This document shows, one piece after another, positions 63,934-64,000 of a stretch of DNA of 64,000 nucleotides. A model generated the notes under the pieces. It was given only the letters and a program-made list of their open reading frames with translations, was not told the origin of the DNA and did no database searches. The stretch spans positions 4,464,001 to 4,528,000 of the forward strand of contig NZ_CP115483.1 in the NCBI RefSeq assembly GCF_027627455.1, given 5' to 3'. Both the position numbers and the translations under genes were made by a program. Each line of letters begins with the position of its first letter. Position 1 is the first letter of the stretch. This stretch comes from Sphingobacterium sp. SYP-B4668 (GTDB lineage: Bacteria; Bacteroidota; Bacteroidia; Sphingobacteriales; Sphingobacteriaceae).

Positions 63934-63957
63934 AAATCATAGATAAGAATTGATTAT

Positions 63958-64000
63958 TTAACGATGTTCAATCGAATTGGCAATGTATAAGCGACACGGA
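63958..64000 (-). CDS. C-terminal end of a TonB-family gene (partial)
   Basis: The last 14 codons run off the right edge: RVAYTLPIRLNIVK then TAA. The pattern (V/Y)(T)LPI(R)(L/F) at the very end matches the final strand of energy-transducer TonB proteins of Bacteroidota. Too short to be sure; the rest lies outside the window. Confidence 0.4.
   Translation of the reverse strand, partial: PCRLYIANSIEHR

Overview
The window is core chromosome of a Bacteroidota bacterium, most likely family Sphingobacteriaceae (Sphingobacterium/Pedobacter-like). This rests on the following: promoter boxes of the TAnnTTTG type with an upstream TTG, few Shine-Dalgarno sites, a long three-domain IspG, a type IX secretion sorting domain, a CarboxypepD_reg-type outer-membrane barrel protein, DUF4397 lipoprotein, bactofilin, and large MacB/FtsX permeases. 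I see no insertion sequence, prophage, CRISPR array or integron, and base composition looks even throughout. This is an ordinary housekeeping region with a few poorly described proteins and regulatory sites.

Layout. 1-9.1 kb: end of parE, purU, an uncharacterised 594-aa barrel-like protein, an rRNA-methyltransferase-like gene, a mlaE-mlaF lipid-transport pair, a LiaF-like membrane protein and ispG. 9.1-19.9 kb: a tiny protein with a T9SS sorting domain, kup, an amino-acid permease, an ACP phosphodiesterase homologue, tyrS, a DUF4397 lipoprotein, ftsK and lolA. 20.0-27.8 kb: a complete D-glucuronate catabolic locus. It holds a LacI regulator, an ExuT-like MFS transporter, uxaC, uxuA and an SDR fructuronate reductase on one strand, with kdgK and kdgA divergent, and carries glucuronate to pyruvate plus glyceraldehyde-3-phosphate.

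27.8-41.5 kb: the classic translation/transcription supercluster, all on the minus strand. In transcription order it is tRNA-Thr(TGT), tRNA-Tyr, tRNA-Gly, tRNA-Thr(GGT), tuf, tRNA-Trp, secE, nusG, rplK, rplA, rplJ, rplL, rpoB, rpoC. Three well-formed Bacteroidota promoters and two terminators divide it into three transcription units.

41.5-50.2 kb: a BamA/TamA-like barrel protein; a minus-strand M23 peptidase-bactofilin-hypothetical operon (cell-shape module); a FtsX-type ABC permease and its ATPase preceded by two identical tandem palindromes; a SirB1-like protein; and a beta-propeller-like lipoprotein. 50.4-57.3 kb: queH, then the lipid-synthesis operon (DUF177, rpmF, plsX, fabH, accB, accC), tatC and rpiB. 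57.4-64 kb: an M28 peptidase, a large outer-membrane barrel protein, the chaperone pair cbpA-cbpM, a lipoprotein, and the last codons of a probable TonB-family gene running off the window.

Several start codons were moved from the longest open frame to a downstream codon where signal peptides, family N-termini or overlap with neighbours demanded it (9117-9623, 13642-14325, 23863-25032, 37166-37864, 41595-42734, 43319-43735, 48250-49101, 50375-51031, 59135-61825). Nearly all convergent gene pairs are separated by near-perfect hairpins that can end transcription from both sides.
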